Shown here: piece by piece, positions 46,601 to 58,678 of the stretch
How the letters are laid out: every line of letters begins with the position of its first letter
Numbering within the stretch: position 1 is the first letter of the stretch
Assembly (NCBI GenBank): GCA_000467715.1
Contig: AJFK01000502.1
Location: 124,001-188,000, forward strand
Reading direction: 5' to 3'
Length of the DNA stretch: 64,000 nucleotides
DNA from: Hysterium pulicare CBS 123377
Lineage: Eukaryota > Ascomycota > Dothideomycetes > Hysteriales > Hysteriaceae
Made by a program: the position numbers and the translations under genes
The notes under the pieces: generated by a model
What the model was told of the DNA's origin: nothing
Databases searched by the model: none
What the model saw: only the letters and a program-made list of their open reading frames with translations

Positions 46601-47129
46601 TCCCGAATATGGACAAGACATCCTCGTTCGGAACTCCATTTTCTTCCTGCCATATTCGAAGATGTTCTCGTATGGGCTTCTTCGAAGGAAAGGAGGTGTT
46701 GAGGGAGGGAGGAGGCAGGTTGGAGGCAGTGTTCGCGGCTGTAATAGCTTGTTCACGTATCTAGAGTAGTCAGGCATGTAGGAAAGAAGGTAAAGTATGT
46801 TTGGACTTACAGCACGTCCTGAGTGGTACGCTCCAGCTAGGGTAGGCGTTCCGAAATCATTTCTTACGCATTGTCGAGAATTCAAAGGCGGTACTCGGGC
46901 AGTGCCAGTGGAGTTTGGTACATCAAGAGAAGCCTATTTCTGTTAACTTAAACTATAACAGGCCAGAAGGTGGGAAGGTGAGAAGGTTAATACGCACCTG
47001 GAGTAGCGGCTTATTTGCAGCAGCTATTCCAAAACGGCGACATTGCTGCCGCTGCCTGGTGATGTGACAGGCCCAGCACAATCTTGAAGAGGTGGATGTA
47101 CGCCATAGCAAAGCATTGGGGTGTGGCAT
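43676..47129 (-). CDS. Mitochondrial RNase II-family exoribonuclease (Dss1/CYT-4 type)
   Basis: Four exons, complement(43676..46391, 46450..46760, 46811..46933, 46998..47129), give 1093 aa. The RNB catalytic domain is clear: VYCIDDAGAKEIDDGISI with the metal-binding aspartates, WVHIHVANPTAFFP, AHMTETVYMPERAHPMLP, and HYTRVTSPLRRYGDMIAHWQ. Length, long N-terminal region and the absence of cold-shock-like starts fit the mitochondrial Dss1/CYT-4 group, which degrades and processes mitochondrial RNA with a helicase. The N-terminus (ITRQRQQCRRFGIAAANK) is basic and could be a presequence. An upstream in-frame ATG at 47204 is an alternative start. Intron 3 joins VVEIR to FPDREPTLAVV in phase. It is head to head with the MoaD-type gene. 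Confidence 0.9.
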
Positions 47130-47519
47130 GTCAAGAAATGCTGCGACATCTGGAATGGGAGCAAGTTCGAAAAAAGTTACGATTGATTCACGATGCCAAG
47201 CCATCTGGCACTACATACTTAGTCTACGCACGGGCTACGTAAAGTGGAAATGGTTCACTCAAGCTCCGCACTCCAACATCGAACTCTCTCCCATAGTACG
47301 GATCCATTCAATTACAGCTGGTAAGCACACTTTTTCCTATCCTTTGTTCTTAACATATGATATATGATGAATTAAGAAATAGCATGTATTATCCGAACAA
47401 CATCGTCAGATGCCGTCCTGCGGAGACTTCTCTTATTTAACTGACTGCAACCTCCTCTTGCTCGCAATCCTCATGCTTTCGAAGAAACATCTAATGACAA
47501 TGACCTTAGGTACGGTCCC
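47130..47519. promoter_or_regulatory. Shared divergent 5' region
   Basis: About 390 bp separate the start codons of the mitochondrial RNase (-) and the MoaD-type gene (+), so both promoters must lie here. No specific factor site is claimed. Confidence 0.5.
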
Positions 47520-47810
47520 ATGACTTTCCTCAAACCTCCACCGGGTCACTTCAGTCTGCTTTACTTCGCGACTGCCTCTACGTTCACGAAGAAGACCGCC
47601 GAAACTTTTCTTGCTCCGGTTCGTGCGGGAGATTTGTTCGCCTTATTAGAGGAGCGATATCCCGGTATTCAAGACAAGGTCTTAAGCAGCTGTGCTGTTA
47701 CCGTGAATCTGGATTATATTGATATTGATGGGGATGATGCAACCGAAAAAGAACTGACCATTAAGGAAGGAGATGAAGTTGCCATAATCCCTCCCGTGAG
47801 CTCTGGATGA
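47520..47810 (+). CDS. Molybdopterin synthase small subunit, MoaD/MOCS2A/CnxG-like
   Basis: 96 aa, single exon. Beta-grasp, ubiquitin-like fold pattern: FSLLYFATASTFTKKTAETF, LFALLEERYPGIQDKVLSSC, AVTVNLDYIDID, then ELTIKEGDEVAIIPPVSSG at the very C-terminus. MoaD proteins carry the sulfur, as a C-terminal thiocarboxylate, that converts precursor Z to molybdopterin. The C-terminal residue is glycine, as needed, but the penultimate one is serine rather than the usual glycine. I believe fungal homologues often share this ending, but cannot check. Needed for Mo enzymes such as nitrate reductase. A start two codons into an upstream ATG run (47493) would be out of frame, so 47520 is chosen. Confidence 0.88.
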   Translation: MTFLKPPPGHFSLLYFATASTFTKKTAETFLAPVRAGDLFALLEERYPGIQDKVLSSCAVTVNLDYIDIDGDDATEKELTIKEGDEVAIIPPVSSG

Positions 47811-48517
47811 GTCCTCGAGTATAGCGCTTTGGCGCTCCGAGTTCCAGACCATGTTCAAGTGCTAGCTTCCCTAACACTCATATCGGCTTGCGGGCAGCAA
47901 CACATCTCAGTGCTATTGAAAATGGGGAGTTCTTGCAGCCTCGACCTGAGTGAGCAGGTAAACAGGCAGCGAGGCATCAGCATTACTGATTTTGCAATCA
48001 TTTGTATTGATTCTGGTATGTGGTACTGGAGTCTTGCCCTCTTCTCAATGCACGATTGTGCTGGGTATCATGGACTACGGTCTCACGTGAACTTTAGAGT
48101 GGTGAAATACTATAGATTCCATTCCATTTGAAAATGAAGTACCTTTTCACTGCCATCCGATACTTTGAACATAGCTGAAGATCGCTTTGCAGACGTTTAT
48201 GAAGTTCGATATGACTAGTTAGCTCCATATAAACTCCGGGGTGACATGGCATCTAGCAGTAGTCAACAATCCACCAAGTCCAAATGAGCTATGTAGACTC
48301 CTAGTACTAAGGTTGTAGTCAAGAAGTTACGAGCAGCTGGCGCGCACTTCATAGTGAAGCCTTACTTTTTACCACTCGGGGTAATTCACTTACCCGTCCG
48401 AGTGGCTTTGTGATCCTACGCCAAGCATCTTCGCAGCACCAACAAAACTTGAATCGCGGAATCGATGTGACCGACCTCCGACCAAAAGACAGCTCACGTC
48501 CCAAACGAAACGTCGCC
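47811..48517. other. Intergenic, nothing recognised
   Basis: 3' flank of the MoaD-type gene and 5' leader of the Zn2Cys6 gene. Confidence 0.4.
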
Positions 48518-51500
48518 ATGACAGATCCAATTGATCCAAGACTGCAGTATACCTCGTCGCTGCCACCGCGCACTGTCTCACAGCCATATTCAGCCAACTC
48601 GGCCCTCCACAACGGCTCCGCACAGCAGCCTTATTACCTCCCCGCAACCAATGCTCATCCCCACCACCAGTCCCCCACAAACACCCTTGATCCTGCCCTG
48701 GAGGACTCGTCGCCAGGTGGACAAGATGAGACTTCCGACAATGAGAACGGAGCTGCTGGGGACCATGATGAGTATGTCTCTTCCTTGCCTGTACGCTTGA
48801 TAAGCCGCGTCAACGACAGCACTCCTGTCAAGGCGATCGCGCCGAGCACAACAGCATTGAGCTTGGTGAAGCGATTCAAATGTCTTTTCCCTCTCTGAGA
48901 GGCCCCCAATGGGACCTTTCGCTCGGATCGTTGATTCAGCAAACTGCTCTGTCGCAAGACGCAGGCGCACAAGCAGGAAGGAATGACTAACAACTGCCTA
49001 CAGCCCAACTCCTGGCTCGGCCAAATCGCCTGCGGATCTTAAACGGCCTCGTGCTTGCGACTCTTGTCGAAACTTAAAGGTGCCTAGCCAATTGAACAAT
49101 ATAATCTAGGCTCCGCTAAACTTATCCAGGTCCGATGCGATCAAGACCCAAACCACCCGGAACTTCCCTGCCGTCGTTGTGCCAAAGCAAGTCGACAATG
49201 GTAACCGCCATCTAAGTACCATACCATTGAGTTCTGATCCTGACAACTGATAGTATAACAACGCCCCCGACGAGAAAGCGACAGAAAAAGGCCGATAGTC
49301 GAGTTGCGGAGCTTGAAAGAAAGATCGATGCTTTAACAGCTACATTACATGCACAGAAGAATGGCGCTCCTCAGGATAACCGATCGTCATTTTCGCAAGT
49401 TGCATACGCCCCGGGACCTGCCCCATATCCGACTGGCGAAGGCTCGTTTCGTGGTGGAATGGTAGGACACGATTGGTCCAGTGCTCCGAATAGGGTATCT
49501 GAACCAGCGGGCAGCTATCAAACACCCCCGGCGCCACTAAGTGGCCCTGCAACCAAGCGAAGGCGGATTGATGATAGCGCTGGACATACTACAGTACGTT
49601 TGGTTGATCGCAAGTGTCTATCTCCGCTCGTAGAAAGCTAAAGATCTACAGACAATTCCGGAAGACATGGATGCGATTCATCGAGATATGGCCGAAACCC
49701 CTCAAGATGCGCCATTCCCACGACGTGGCGGGAAAAGGTTCTCTCAAGCTGATCATGCCTATATAAACGGACTCATCGATAGCCTCATGACCCCCGAAAC
49801 TGCAGAGAAGGTATTTCACCGATACGTCAATGAAATATGCCCTCACTTTCCCGCAGTTCCCCTTGCCCCTGGAGCAACAGCCAAGGAGATTCGAGAGAAG
49901 AAGCCATTGTTGTTCCTTGCCATGCTGGCAGGCTCGTCGCATGGCAGCGCTGAGCAGCTGGTTCCACAGGAGGTTCAACGGGAATTGACCAAGTTATTGA
50001 AGGATCAATTTGCGGATATAATATGGCGCAATGGAGAGAAATCGCTAGAAATAGTGCAAGCTCTTCAGTTAGGAGTCCTGTGGTAAGTCTGATACTAAAA
50101 TCCTTGTAGCGCGTTATACTCTGCCTAAACACAAACATTCAACAACATGTCTACTAACAATCCTACCTTAGGTATCGACCCCCTCTTCATTTTGAGCAGC
50201 ATAATTTCTACATGATGGTCAACTGTGCTGCAGTGATGGCACTTGATCTTGGACTTGGCAGACGGTCTGCTCCAAACGTTATGAAACTAGGGGTCGGTCC
50301 GTTCCGCCGGTGTCACCCTAATGCTGGGACTGTCGAGGCTCGAAGAACCTTCCTCGTCTGCTACTATCTCTGCATGAGCATCACCATGGTGCTCCGACGC
50401 CCAATCCTCCTTCGTTGGACGAAATATATGGAAGAAAGTGTTAATATCTTGGAAACTTCTCCCGACGCGCTGCCCTCAGATCGAATTCTGACTCAGCATA
50501 TAAAAATGGCTCATATTGGTGAAGATATTTCAGTGCAGTTTTCCATGGACGATCCCTCTGTTGATGTTTCTATTTCGGAGCCCAAGGTTATTTATGCGCT
50601 CAAAATATTTGAGAACGAACTCCATCAATTACAAGCTCAAAAGCCAGAAAAGCATGCAGATCGTGAGTTTCCCCTCTTTCCAGATGCTAATTCTTTGATC
50701 GTGTTGCTGACCTTTAGGTAGCGGCCATTAGACTTGCTGAGCATGTCACAAACCTCTACATTCATGAGATTGCACTTCACCACAATCAGAGCCCAGCAGA
50801 TTTCCAACCTCCGTTCTCTAGCGAAACTTTCTCAAGTAAAGTTGGGAAACAAGATCTTGTTGGTCCCGCTCACATTGCTGCATTAGGCGAATGCCTGACC
50901 GCAACACATGGTATCTTGAATACTATACTAGAAGTTCCACTTGACACACTCCTGACGCTACCTGTTATATTCTGTAAGCTGAGAAGTCACCCGATAACGA
51001 CCTATCAAATGCTGATACTTATATTAAGGTGTCCGAGCGATCTATGCAATCGTTTGCCTCATGAAAATGTGGGTTTCAGTTACCAGTCCTGGTGAAGTGG
51101 GCAACATCATCAGGAAAGAAGATCTGCAAATTGAATCTTTTACCGAGAAATTGGTCAAGATGTTCAATGCCATCGTCTCAAGGGATGCGCAAAGCCCTCA
51201 CGGCAAATTCTATTTTGTCGCTAAACGGCTACAAGAGAAATTTGCGCAGATCAAAGAGGGCGCCGCGAAGGGTGAGACGATAGGAGTCTATCCCAATAGC
51301 TCGCCAGATGAGCAACGGCCTTCAATGGCAAAGTCCGACCACAAACCAACCTCGAAATCCCGGTCGAAACCTAGCCCGACTAGTCAAACCCCTCTCCACC
51401 TCCTCTCCGAAGTCGCAATGGGTAGCAGTGGTTCTACTCCTGCACCTCAACAACAGCAGCAATCTTTACAAGCCCAGCAAGGACCGCAACAATCTCTTCC

Positions 51501-51714
51501 TTCAGGATCTCAACCCTGGTACAATACGCCTAATCTGGACACCCAAGCACCGGATATGATGGGCATGGGTACTGCTTTCGACCCCAACTTCGATTTCTCA
51601 AGTTTTGATCTCAATATGGGTAGCGATGCCGATCTATCGGCGCTTTTCATCCCGGATGGGATGTTATGGAATTTTCCCGACCCAAGCGTGCCAAATTACA
51701 CCGGAAACTTTTGA
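48518..51714 (+). CDS. Zn2Cys6 transcription factor, second gene
   Basis: Eight exons, 48518..48771, 49004..49079, 49130..49200, 49254..49593, 49652..50082, 50172..50662, 50722..50973 and 51029..51714, give 866 aa. The zinc cluster is assembled from three exons: RACDSCRNLK|VRCDQDPNHPELPC then RRCAKASRQC, with a basic KRQKKADSRVAELERKIDAL coiled coil after it. The Cys spacing with a long DQDPNHPELP loop recalls the War1/Leu3-like subgroup. The fungal regulatory domain follows (RRTFLVCYYLCMSITMVLRR). The C-terminus is Gln/Ser/Pro-rich and ends in acidic-hydrophobic stretches typical of activators (DPNFDFSSFDLNMGSDADL). Introns are 50-90 bp except the first (232 bp). The exon 7 acceptor was chosen as GGTAG because the earlier AG gives a stop. 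Targets unknown. Confidence 0.9.
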
Positions 51715-52573
51715 TGCGTTATGATTGTTTTGTGGCAGCGGAGACTCTGTATAGTATCGTCTCGTCAACTAATTGTAGGCTGGTGTTATTCATTTCGGCC
51801 GCTAACTCCCCTCTTTTCAAAAACCTCTTCCAGATGTGGGTGTTGCGTGATTTGCCTTTATTATTCGACGGCTTATATAACCTATTCCAATGATTTCAAT
51901 TAGAATGGTGTATACTACACTCAATGAATGCACTTTCGAGTTCTGATTCTGACTACGACTTTTGCAATGGCTTCAAGATGTTAAGGCCTCCCATGAATGT
52001 TCACAAGCTTCTATACTAATTATACTAGCGGGTACATATCTGACATATCTTGCATAGTTGAATGAATAGAGTCCAATTAGAAAGCCCAAAAGCGGCCGAA
52101 GGATTCTCGAGGTCAAGCCATTGGCTAAGCTAGCGTCTACTTAGTCAGCGGAATGAGGTCACGTACTTTTTTCCCATTGCTCCGTGGCCCTCATCGCTGG
52201 GAGCCACGCATTAGGTGCAAGATAAAGTCACATACCTTCGTTAGGACCTATTATCATATCATGCACTACGATCGGATCCCTCAGCTCTTTCGGCTTTAAA
52301 CGCTGGTTGCCGGCTTTGTTGGACTTAGAAGAGTAGCCCGGACCCGTGGGTCTACCACAGCTCCGGGCGAGGTGAGGAAAGTATTAAAGGGGCCGTTCTC
52401 TGCGCTGAACTCCCGGTTTCCTATCATCATTCTTGCATTGTCATTTCTATCTCATAAAGTCTCTTCTCCTATCAAACAAACCTCGTATCACGCAGGCAAT
52501 CAGTATACGGCTTCCGCGTTCATCATTTGGCTCAAATCATATATTCTTTCCTCTACCAAACCAGACCGCCAAC
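51715..52573. other. Intergenic, nothing recognised
   Basis: 3' flank of the Zn2Cys6 gene and promoter side of the SDR gene. Pyrimidine-rich 52430-52480 fits a fungal leader. Confidence 0.4.
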
Positions 52574-53376
52574 ATGTCCGCTCCTCTCTCAGGCAAAGTC
52601 GCTCTTGTAACAGGCGGCTCCAAAGGCATTGGCGCAGCTACTGTCCTGGAACTTGCAGGACAAGGTGCAAAAGTCGTGATAAACTACAGTTCCGACCAAG
52701 CTGCAGCCGACGCGCTAGTGGAAAAGATTGGAAAAGAAAATGCCATCGCCATCAAAGCCGACGCAGGCAACACCAGCGCCATCGAAGGCCTGGTCAAGCA
52801 GACTGTGGAGCGATTTGGAAAGATCGATATCCTGGTTCCCAATGCTGGGATTTTGCCCATGAAGGATTTGGAAGGGACGACTGAGGAGGATTTCGATAGG
52901 ACTATGAATGTGAATGTGAAAGGCCCTTATTTCTTGGTTCAGGTAGGTTTGGCCTTTTAATATTATTCCTTTTTTGTTTAGATTACTGATCTTTCCCAAA
53001 GAAAGCATCCCCACACATGCCCTCCGGCTCCCACATAATCCTCCTTTCGACCTCTCTCTGTGTCCTCTCGGCCATCACCCCCAATTACCTACTCTACGTC
53101 ACCAGCAAAGGCGCTATCGAGCAAATGACCCGGGTCATGGCCAAGGATCTCGGCCGCAAAGGGATCAACGTTAACGCGATCGCGCCCGGACCCACTGCCA
53201 CCGAATTGTTCCTGAAGGGCAAGCCTGAGGGCCTTATCAAGACTATCGCAAGCTGGAATCCGTTCAATAGGTTGGGAACGCCTGAGGATATTGCTAAGGC
53301 GATTGCGTTTTTGGGGAGTGATGCGAGCGGATGGGTTAATGGGCAGATTCTACGCGCTAATGGTGGCATGGCATAA
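52574..53376 (+). CDS. Short-chain dehydrogenase/reductase (SDR), classical
   Basis: Exons 52574..52942 and 53002..53376 give 247 aa. The cofactor motif is VALVTGGSKGIGAATVLEL, then VPNAGILPM, NVNVKGPYFLVQ, the catalytic serine in ILLSTS, YVTSKGAIEQM (YxxxK) and APGPTATELF. The intron (GTAGGT..CCAAAG) joins FLVQ to KASPHM in phase. The sequence resembles fungal and plant tetrahydroxynaphthalene-reductase-like and 3-oxoacyl-ACP-reductase-like SDRs; INYSSD after beta-2 suggests NADPH. Substrate unknown and no pathway neighbours help. Confidence 0.92.
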
Positions 53377-56300
53377 GTTAATGAACTGGATCATATAGCG
53401 TGGTTAATGTACTAATTTGTGGTTTAACAGTTTTGTCCCTCACTCTCCTCGACTCTCTTCTTATCTCAAACGATGACCAACAATGTCGATGCGAGAAGCC
53501 TCCTCAAGATTAGATGCCCGCCGCTAAGTACTACTGATCACTCGGGGTGTCGTAATTCGTCGGTTCAGGAGACTCTGCGCCTCCCACCTTCCTTACCACC
53601 AGCTTATAAAGCCGATTCAGACTTTAGGAAAGGCATAAAAGTAAGTTGCTGTCCTTAAGAGTATTTAGAAATTAGTCAATAAAATAGAATTCCTCTAGAT
53701 TTGTATGGCTAAAGAAGTTCGCAGCACGACGAATAATGACCACCTAGAAAAATTCTACTTACCGCACTTCTCATTATCACGTGCACTTATTCGCATGCCT
53801 CTCAACTCAACCTCTCTCTCTCCCTACCTATAAATACCACCTGCCCTCTCGCTTTCACTTTCTTCTCCTTTCCTTACAACCCACCAAAGTCTCTACGGAG
53901 CACAAGAATACGTAATTAAATTTCCAATGCATGCGCTGGGTTCGAGAACAATACTTACCTATTGACGTCCTTTTATGAGCGCTTGTGGATGAGAGTGTGT
54001 TTGACCGAAATTGGCTTGGAAAGCGTGTATGTGGTCTTGCCAAAATACGATGCCTATATCGGAACGATGTGGGCGGAGGGGTTCTGGGGTTTGGTCAATA
54101 TACCAGAAAGCGATAGAATTGCAAAAACATTGGTTCCAGAAAGAGCAAGAGATCGACACGATGGTGCGGGGAGGATTTGGTCAAATGCAGCTCGAGAAAT
54201 CTCCTATGGTGGGGAGGTTGGCGCCTAGACTTGGACCGGACTTGCTATCATTATCGAGACTTCGATGCTCCTGATAATCTTCATCGTTTCGAAACATTAA
54301 AGCAGTTCATCATCATTGCCGTGTCACTTAGGTCACAGAATTTTCATCCCCGTAACCCACCAGCTTTTTCCATTCCTTCGCCCATAGGCTTTGTTTGTAG
54401 TCTTTTATAGCACAAATGGCCCGCCGTGCTTTTCCATTGATTCAGACGCAAGAAAGCACTCCATGTGAGGTACTCGTAAAATTTTGTGGACCAATTTCGG
54501 TTTCCAGAACAACGTTATTTCTTTACGCAGATGTCGATGGGTGAACTCCAGAGTAGAGGCATTAGATTCCTCGGCCTTTGCTTTCGATGGAAGCGAGCCT
54601 CTGAGTGTGAGCAGTGAGGAAGGAAAGTTGAGATGCAGGAGAAGAGAGGATATTTATATATTGTAGCTAAGGAGGTGGTGTAGAGGTAGGAGAGTCTCAT
54701 GTGGAGTGCGTGATGAGCCCACCAAAGTTTACCACTTCATACAGAGAATCTACCAAGCTAAGCATGTCATAAGTGAATGCGTATCGATCTCCATTAACCA
54801 ACCTCTTTGGTGCTGCTTGGCATCATCCTCACTCAGAGTTCCACTTCTCACCTCTCCGCCGTCCCTCAAATCGACTACCAACACCAACATTCTCTCCTGA
54901 CCCATGGCCCAGATCTACATAAGACTTTGCAAAGTTATTGACAGCTTCCTATGTCAAAATTGAAGACACAACGAAGCATGGGTGGAGACGGAGACGTAAA
55001 ATGACTGTTCGACTCTCCGAACGCACATCAGAGTTTCTGCCGTAATATGTTGTTCACTTATCTCCGCATCTGCAGATGTCATTTCTAGCTTTGGGATCCA
55101 GATCACCTAACATAATTGTTGCCGACGGTGATGTTTTGGTGAAGTCCTTTCTTGTGTGTGGAGAGAAAAGGAGAAGGTAGAGTGAGAGTGGAAGGAGTTT
55201 ATGTGTCTTAGATAGGAGACAATTGGAAAGAGCTCAGATAACTAAGACAGAGATCGTTGCGCATATCTTGCGGTCTAACTACAGGGAGAAATTACAGATT
55301 AGAGAAATGCACATATATATCTTCTCATCCTCATCACTAAAGCACCATAATGCTACTTGTCAGCGCGACTTCCCTCATTATTTCCATCACCTCAGTACAT
55401 TTCTTCGAACACCTATCCCGGAAACATGCGTCTAGATTCAGGAGTTCACCGCTCTCGTGCCTAAACTCTCCATTTCGACAGTCAATCTCCACTTATCCAA
55501 CCCATCTTGCGTCTTTTGTTATGTTGTTAGAAGATTGAGAGCCAAGTTACAGTGTCAGAGGCGGATGCAAAACGAGTCATGATGATGTATGAAGCACAGA
55601 AATAACATTTCGCCTCCCAAAGAGCACATGAGACTTCTCTTTGTCATATTTTGCTCACCATACTGCACATTGCGCAAGCGCTTTCTAGTATCTGTATTCC
55701 ATGAAAGCCAGCCACGGTATTGCTGAGCGACTCGTTTTGAACAGAATTCTTGAAGGTGTGTAGAGGAGGAAGAAGAGGGTAGAGCAAACCGAGTTTATAT
55801 ACCTTGGTTAAGGGGATCTGGACACGTACATTTCCGCCTCAGCACTTTAGAGACAACTCTCACGGACCTGCTGAACTGTGAAACCGTGGTCAATGGCGAA
55901 GGATATTGAGTGGTTGGTGTAGCCCATTATCACTGTTTGCTGCTGATATTTGGTCATAGGACGAGGATAATCCAACAGGGCCTCAGTAAATACTTGCTTA
56001 TGTGCAACATTCATCACTCGAGCACGCCTATACTACTCATCATGACCAAAACCCACAACCCTCTCCACTTCTGCGCCGCCTCGCTCGATTTATTTTCTCT
56101 AGACGTTCGTCCCTCGAACTTATGACGTGGTAGGCGTTGATTTTGGAAGGCTTGTATTTCGAATTCGACATGATAGATAAATCAAGTCATACTGCATTTC
56201 CCCAACTGTTGGAGAGCTTTTGGAGAAGCGGTTTTGCGTATCAAAGGTAGGAAGTGAGTGAGGAAGCGGAAGGAAGTGAGAATGGGTTTATACATCTTCA

Positions 56301-57444
56301 AAAGAGAGTAAGCCGGCTGGTGGAGATCACCAGGTACTGAAGGCGAAGCTGACCAAAGGTGGTTGATATACCGAAGTTGGGGGACTGTTGTAGAGGGAGT
56401 CGACCTCTACCTTAAGCATAGTTGTGAACTTGGTATGACAAGATTGGATTCTACTATTTCACGAATACGTCCAACTAGACTCTTCGATCGCCATTATTAG
56501 GTGATACTGATACTCAGTTGCTTCGTACCGTACTCTGAAGTCGTTTCCGCAAGATTCATTACCCGACCTTTAGAACACCCATACCGCTCCCATGTATCTA
56601 TTGATCGATATCATATGAACTCAAAGAGAGTATGATTTGGAACGAAGCGATTTCAACCATATCGTTGATATTTCCACTCATATCCTAAAGACTTGAAATG
56701 TTTAGAGCTATGTAATGGAGCAGAGCACCATAGCAAGAAGTACTCTCACAGTTTGTATCTGTTTTTGTCCTTGAGTGTACACTTTTGTGTACAGCAAAAA
56801 GCGCAACAAGCGCAGAAGAGAAGGAAATTTATATCTCTTGACTATCTGATTTAAACCACGTGTGGCAAGAGGCTTCGAGTCCTGCAAATCCTCAATTGCG
56901 CATTTAGAATTTATCGGTAAGCTCTTGAAACTAAAACCTGGTATTCTTCCGAGTTCCGTAGCCCTGATCCTCGCCATCGACGTGAAAGCGTAAGGCTTGA
57001 ACTTTAGCTCCACATAACTCCCAGATTCCCAACTGGGCTAGTACAATAACAGCGATATCCTGAGAGATGATTTACCCTGCATAATGCCATCCTGAGCGGC
57101 CCGCGCGGGCATCCTCATTGAGACTAGTGCACGAGCTAGAACCAAACCAGTGCAGCCCGCGCTGTCCAACCTGATTGCATTCAAAAGGTGCGCGCGATGG
57201 AATCCGCAGCTCAAAGTCCCATTCGTCAACACTACTTGGGTATGGCCGCATCGGAAAGACTTTCAAGCCCGAATAGTGCTTCAATTACAAACCATCACTC
57301 AGCCGGTCAACTAATTGCTCCGGGAAGGATGGTTGTAGCGTGTATAAGAGCGGCCAAGCTCCCTTCTGTTGAGAGCCATCACACGGGCTTCTTCTTCTTC
57401 TTTACCAGTACATATACTCTACTAGCCACCCGAAAAGATACGCA
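53377..57444. other. 4-kb gene-poor stretch with repeated TATA/pyrimidine modules
   Basis: No conserved protein recognised. It contains MITE copy B at 53544-53744. TATAAA-like boxes followed by CT-rich tracts occur on the plus strand at ~53830 and on the minus strand at about 54655, 55205, 55800, 56297 and 56830. Only ORFs under ~90 codons follow. It could be an array of noncoding or small-peptide transcription units, or decayed gene copies. Confidence 0.45.
53544..53744. mobile_element. MITE, copy B (~200 bp)
   Basis: The left end reads GGGGTGTCGTAATTCGTCGG and the right end GCACGACGAATAATGACCACC, an inverted-repeat pair. The interior matches copy A (AAAAGTAAGTTGCTGTCCTT, ATAGAATAGA.TTCCTCTAG). 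It sits just downstream of the SDR gene. Confidence 0.75.
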
Positions 57445-58553
57445 ATGGTCGTCGTTGCAGTCGTCGGAGGAACGGGAAGCGTGGGCAAGACGTTAGTTGA
57501 CGCCTTCAAAGAGAATGGGAAGCACGAGGTGATTGTGTTCACTCGAAAGGTAAGCAGTTGCGCCGGGGATGATCATGTTCGTGATATGGTCGCTGATTAA
57601 TGGCAGGTCCCAGAAGGAGGAAGTGCTGCCCCAGTGTTTGCTGTGGATTACAACAGCATCGAGCAGCTCACCAAAACTCTGGATGAGAACAACGTTCACA
57701 CCGTCATCTCCACCCTCGTGATGTTCAACCCCGCTGCAGCGCAGGCAGAGGTCAACTTGGTGGCAGCGGCGGCTAAGTCATCTCCCACAAAGCGCTTCAT
57801 AGCGAGCAATTGGGGTAGTGCCGCGCCAAATGACGAGTGAGTGATCAACGCAGAGCCCCGAGAGCTCTCGGCCCACTTCAAGGTTGTTGCTAACATCATC
57901 GTCTGCCAGGTCTCTGCGACTACCGTTTAATGCCTTCCGAGAACAAAGTATCGAAGCACTTCGCAAGACTGACCTTGAATGGACGCAGATCCACAACGGA
58001 CTCTTCCTCGATTACTATGGCATGCCGCACGTCAAAACCTATCTCACTCCGCTTGTTTTTGTTGTAGACATAGCCAACAAAACGGCTGTCATTCCTGGCG
58101 CCACTGGTGATGAAACAATCACCTTCACCTACACTAAGGACTTAGGAAAATTCGTGGTTGCAGCGCTAAGCTTGCCAAAGTGGAAGCAGGCTTTGCATTG
58201 CTACAGTGACAACGCAACGTGTAACCAGTTGATTCAGACTGCCGAGGAGATGACTGGTGAGCACCAAGCTCCAGCAAAGTAAAGAAGACTAACGGCGAAT
58301 AGGGAGTAAGTTCAATGTGACCTATGACTCGGTTGAGAAGCTTCAACGTGGCGAGATCACTGAGCTTCCATCCCACCCAGCCATGTATGAGTACTTTCCA
58401 AAGCCACAGCTCGCAGGGCTCTTGTCTAAATTTTGTTTGTGGGTCGTCAATGGCATCTTGTATGAACCAAAAGAAGGGTCCTTGAACGAGCAATTTCCTG
58501 AGATCGCTACAACGACCGTCAAAGAGATTGTTGGTGCTTGGAAAGGCAAATGA
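57445..58553 (+). CDS. NmrA-like / isoflavone-reductase-like NAD(P)-binding protein
   Basis: Exons 57445..57549, 57607..57836, 57910..58256 and 58303..58553 give 310 aa. The N-terminal Rossmann motif VAVVGGTGSVGKTLVDAF is followed by HTVISTLVMFNPAAAQAEVN and KRFIASNWGS, then FTYTKDLGKFVVAALSL. This is the atypical SDR group that includes NmrA and isoflavone reductases; members reduce small aromatic or phenolic substrates or sense NAD(P) state. Introns are 46-73 bp, all in phase, and the last restores GSKFNVTYDSVEKL. No signal peptide, so cytosolic. Substrate unknown. Confidence 0.9.
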
Positions 58554-58678
58554 ATGGTCTCTTCATTAGATTTGCGATTCGAGGCCCGGACTATGGAAAG
58601 GTATGAGAATGAGGGTTAATAGTGGTGCAACGTAGCAGATAGAAATGCACGTTTTCATTCCTTCACTCAATGTGGTGT

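Noticed and set aside
53962-54274. Plus-strand ORFs after a TATA/CT-rich module
   Set aside because: Two frames open together; some stretches look protein-like, but I could not place them in a family or find a consistent splice model.
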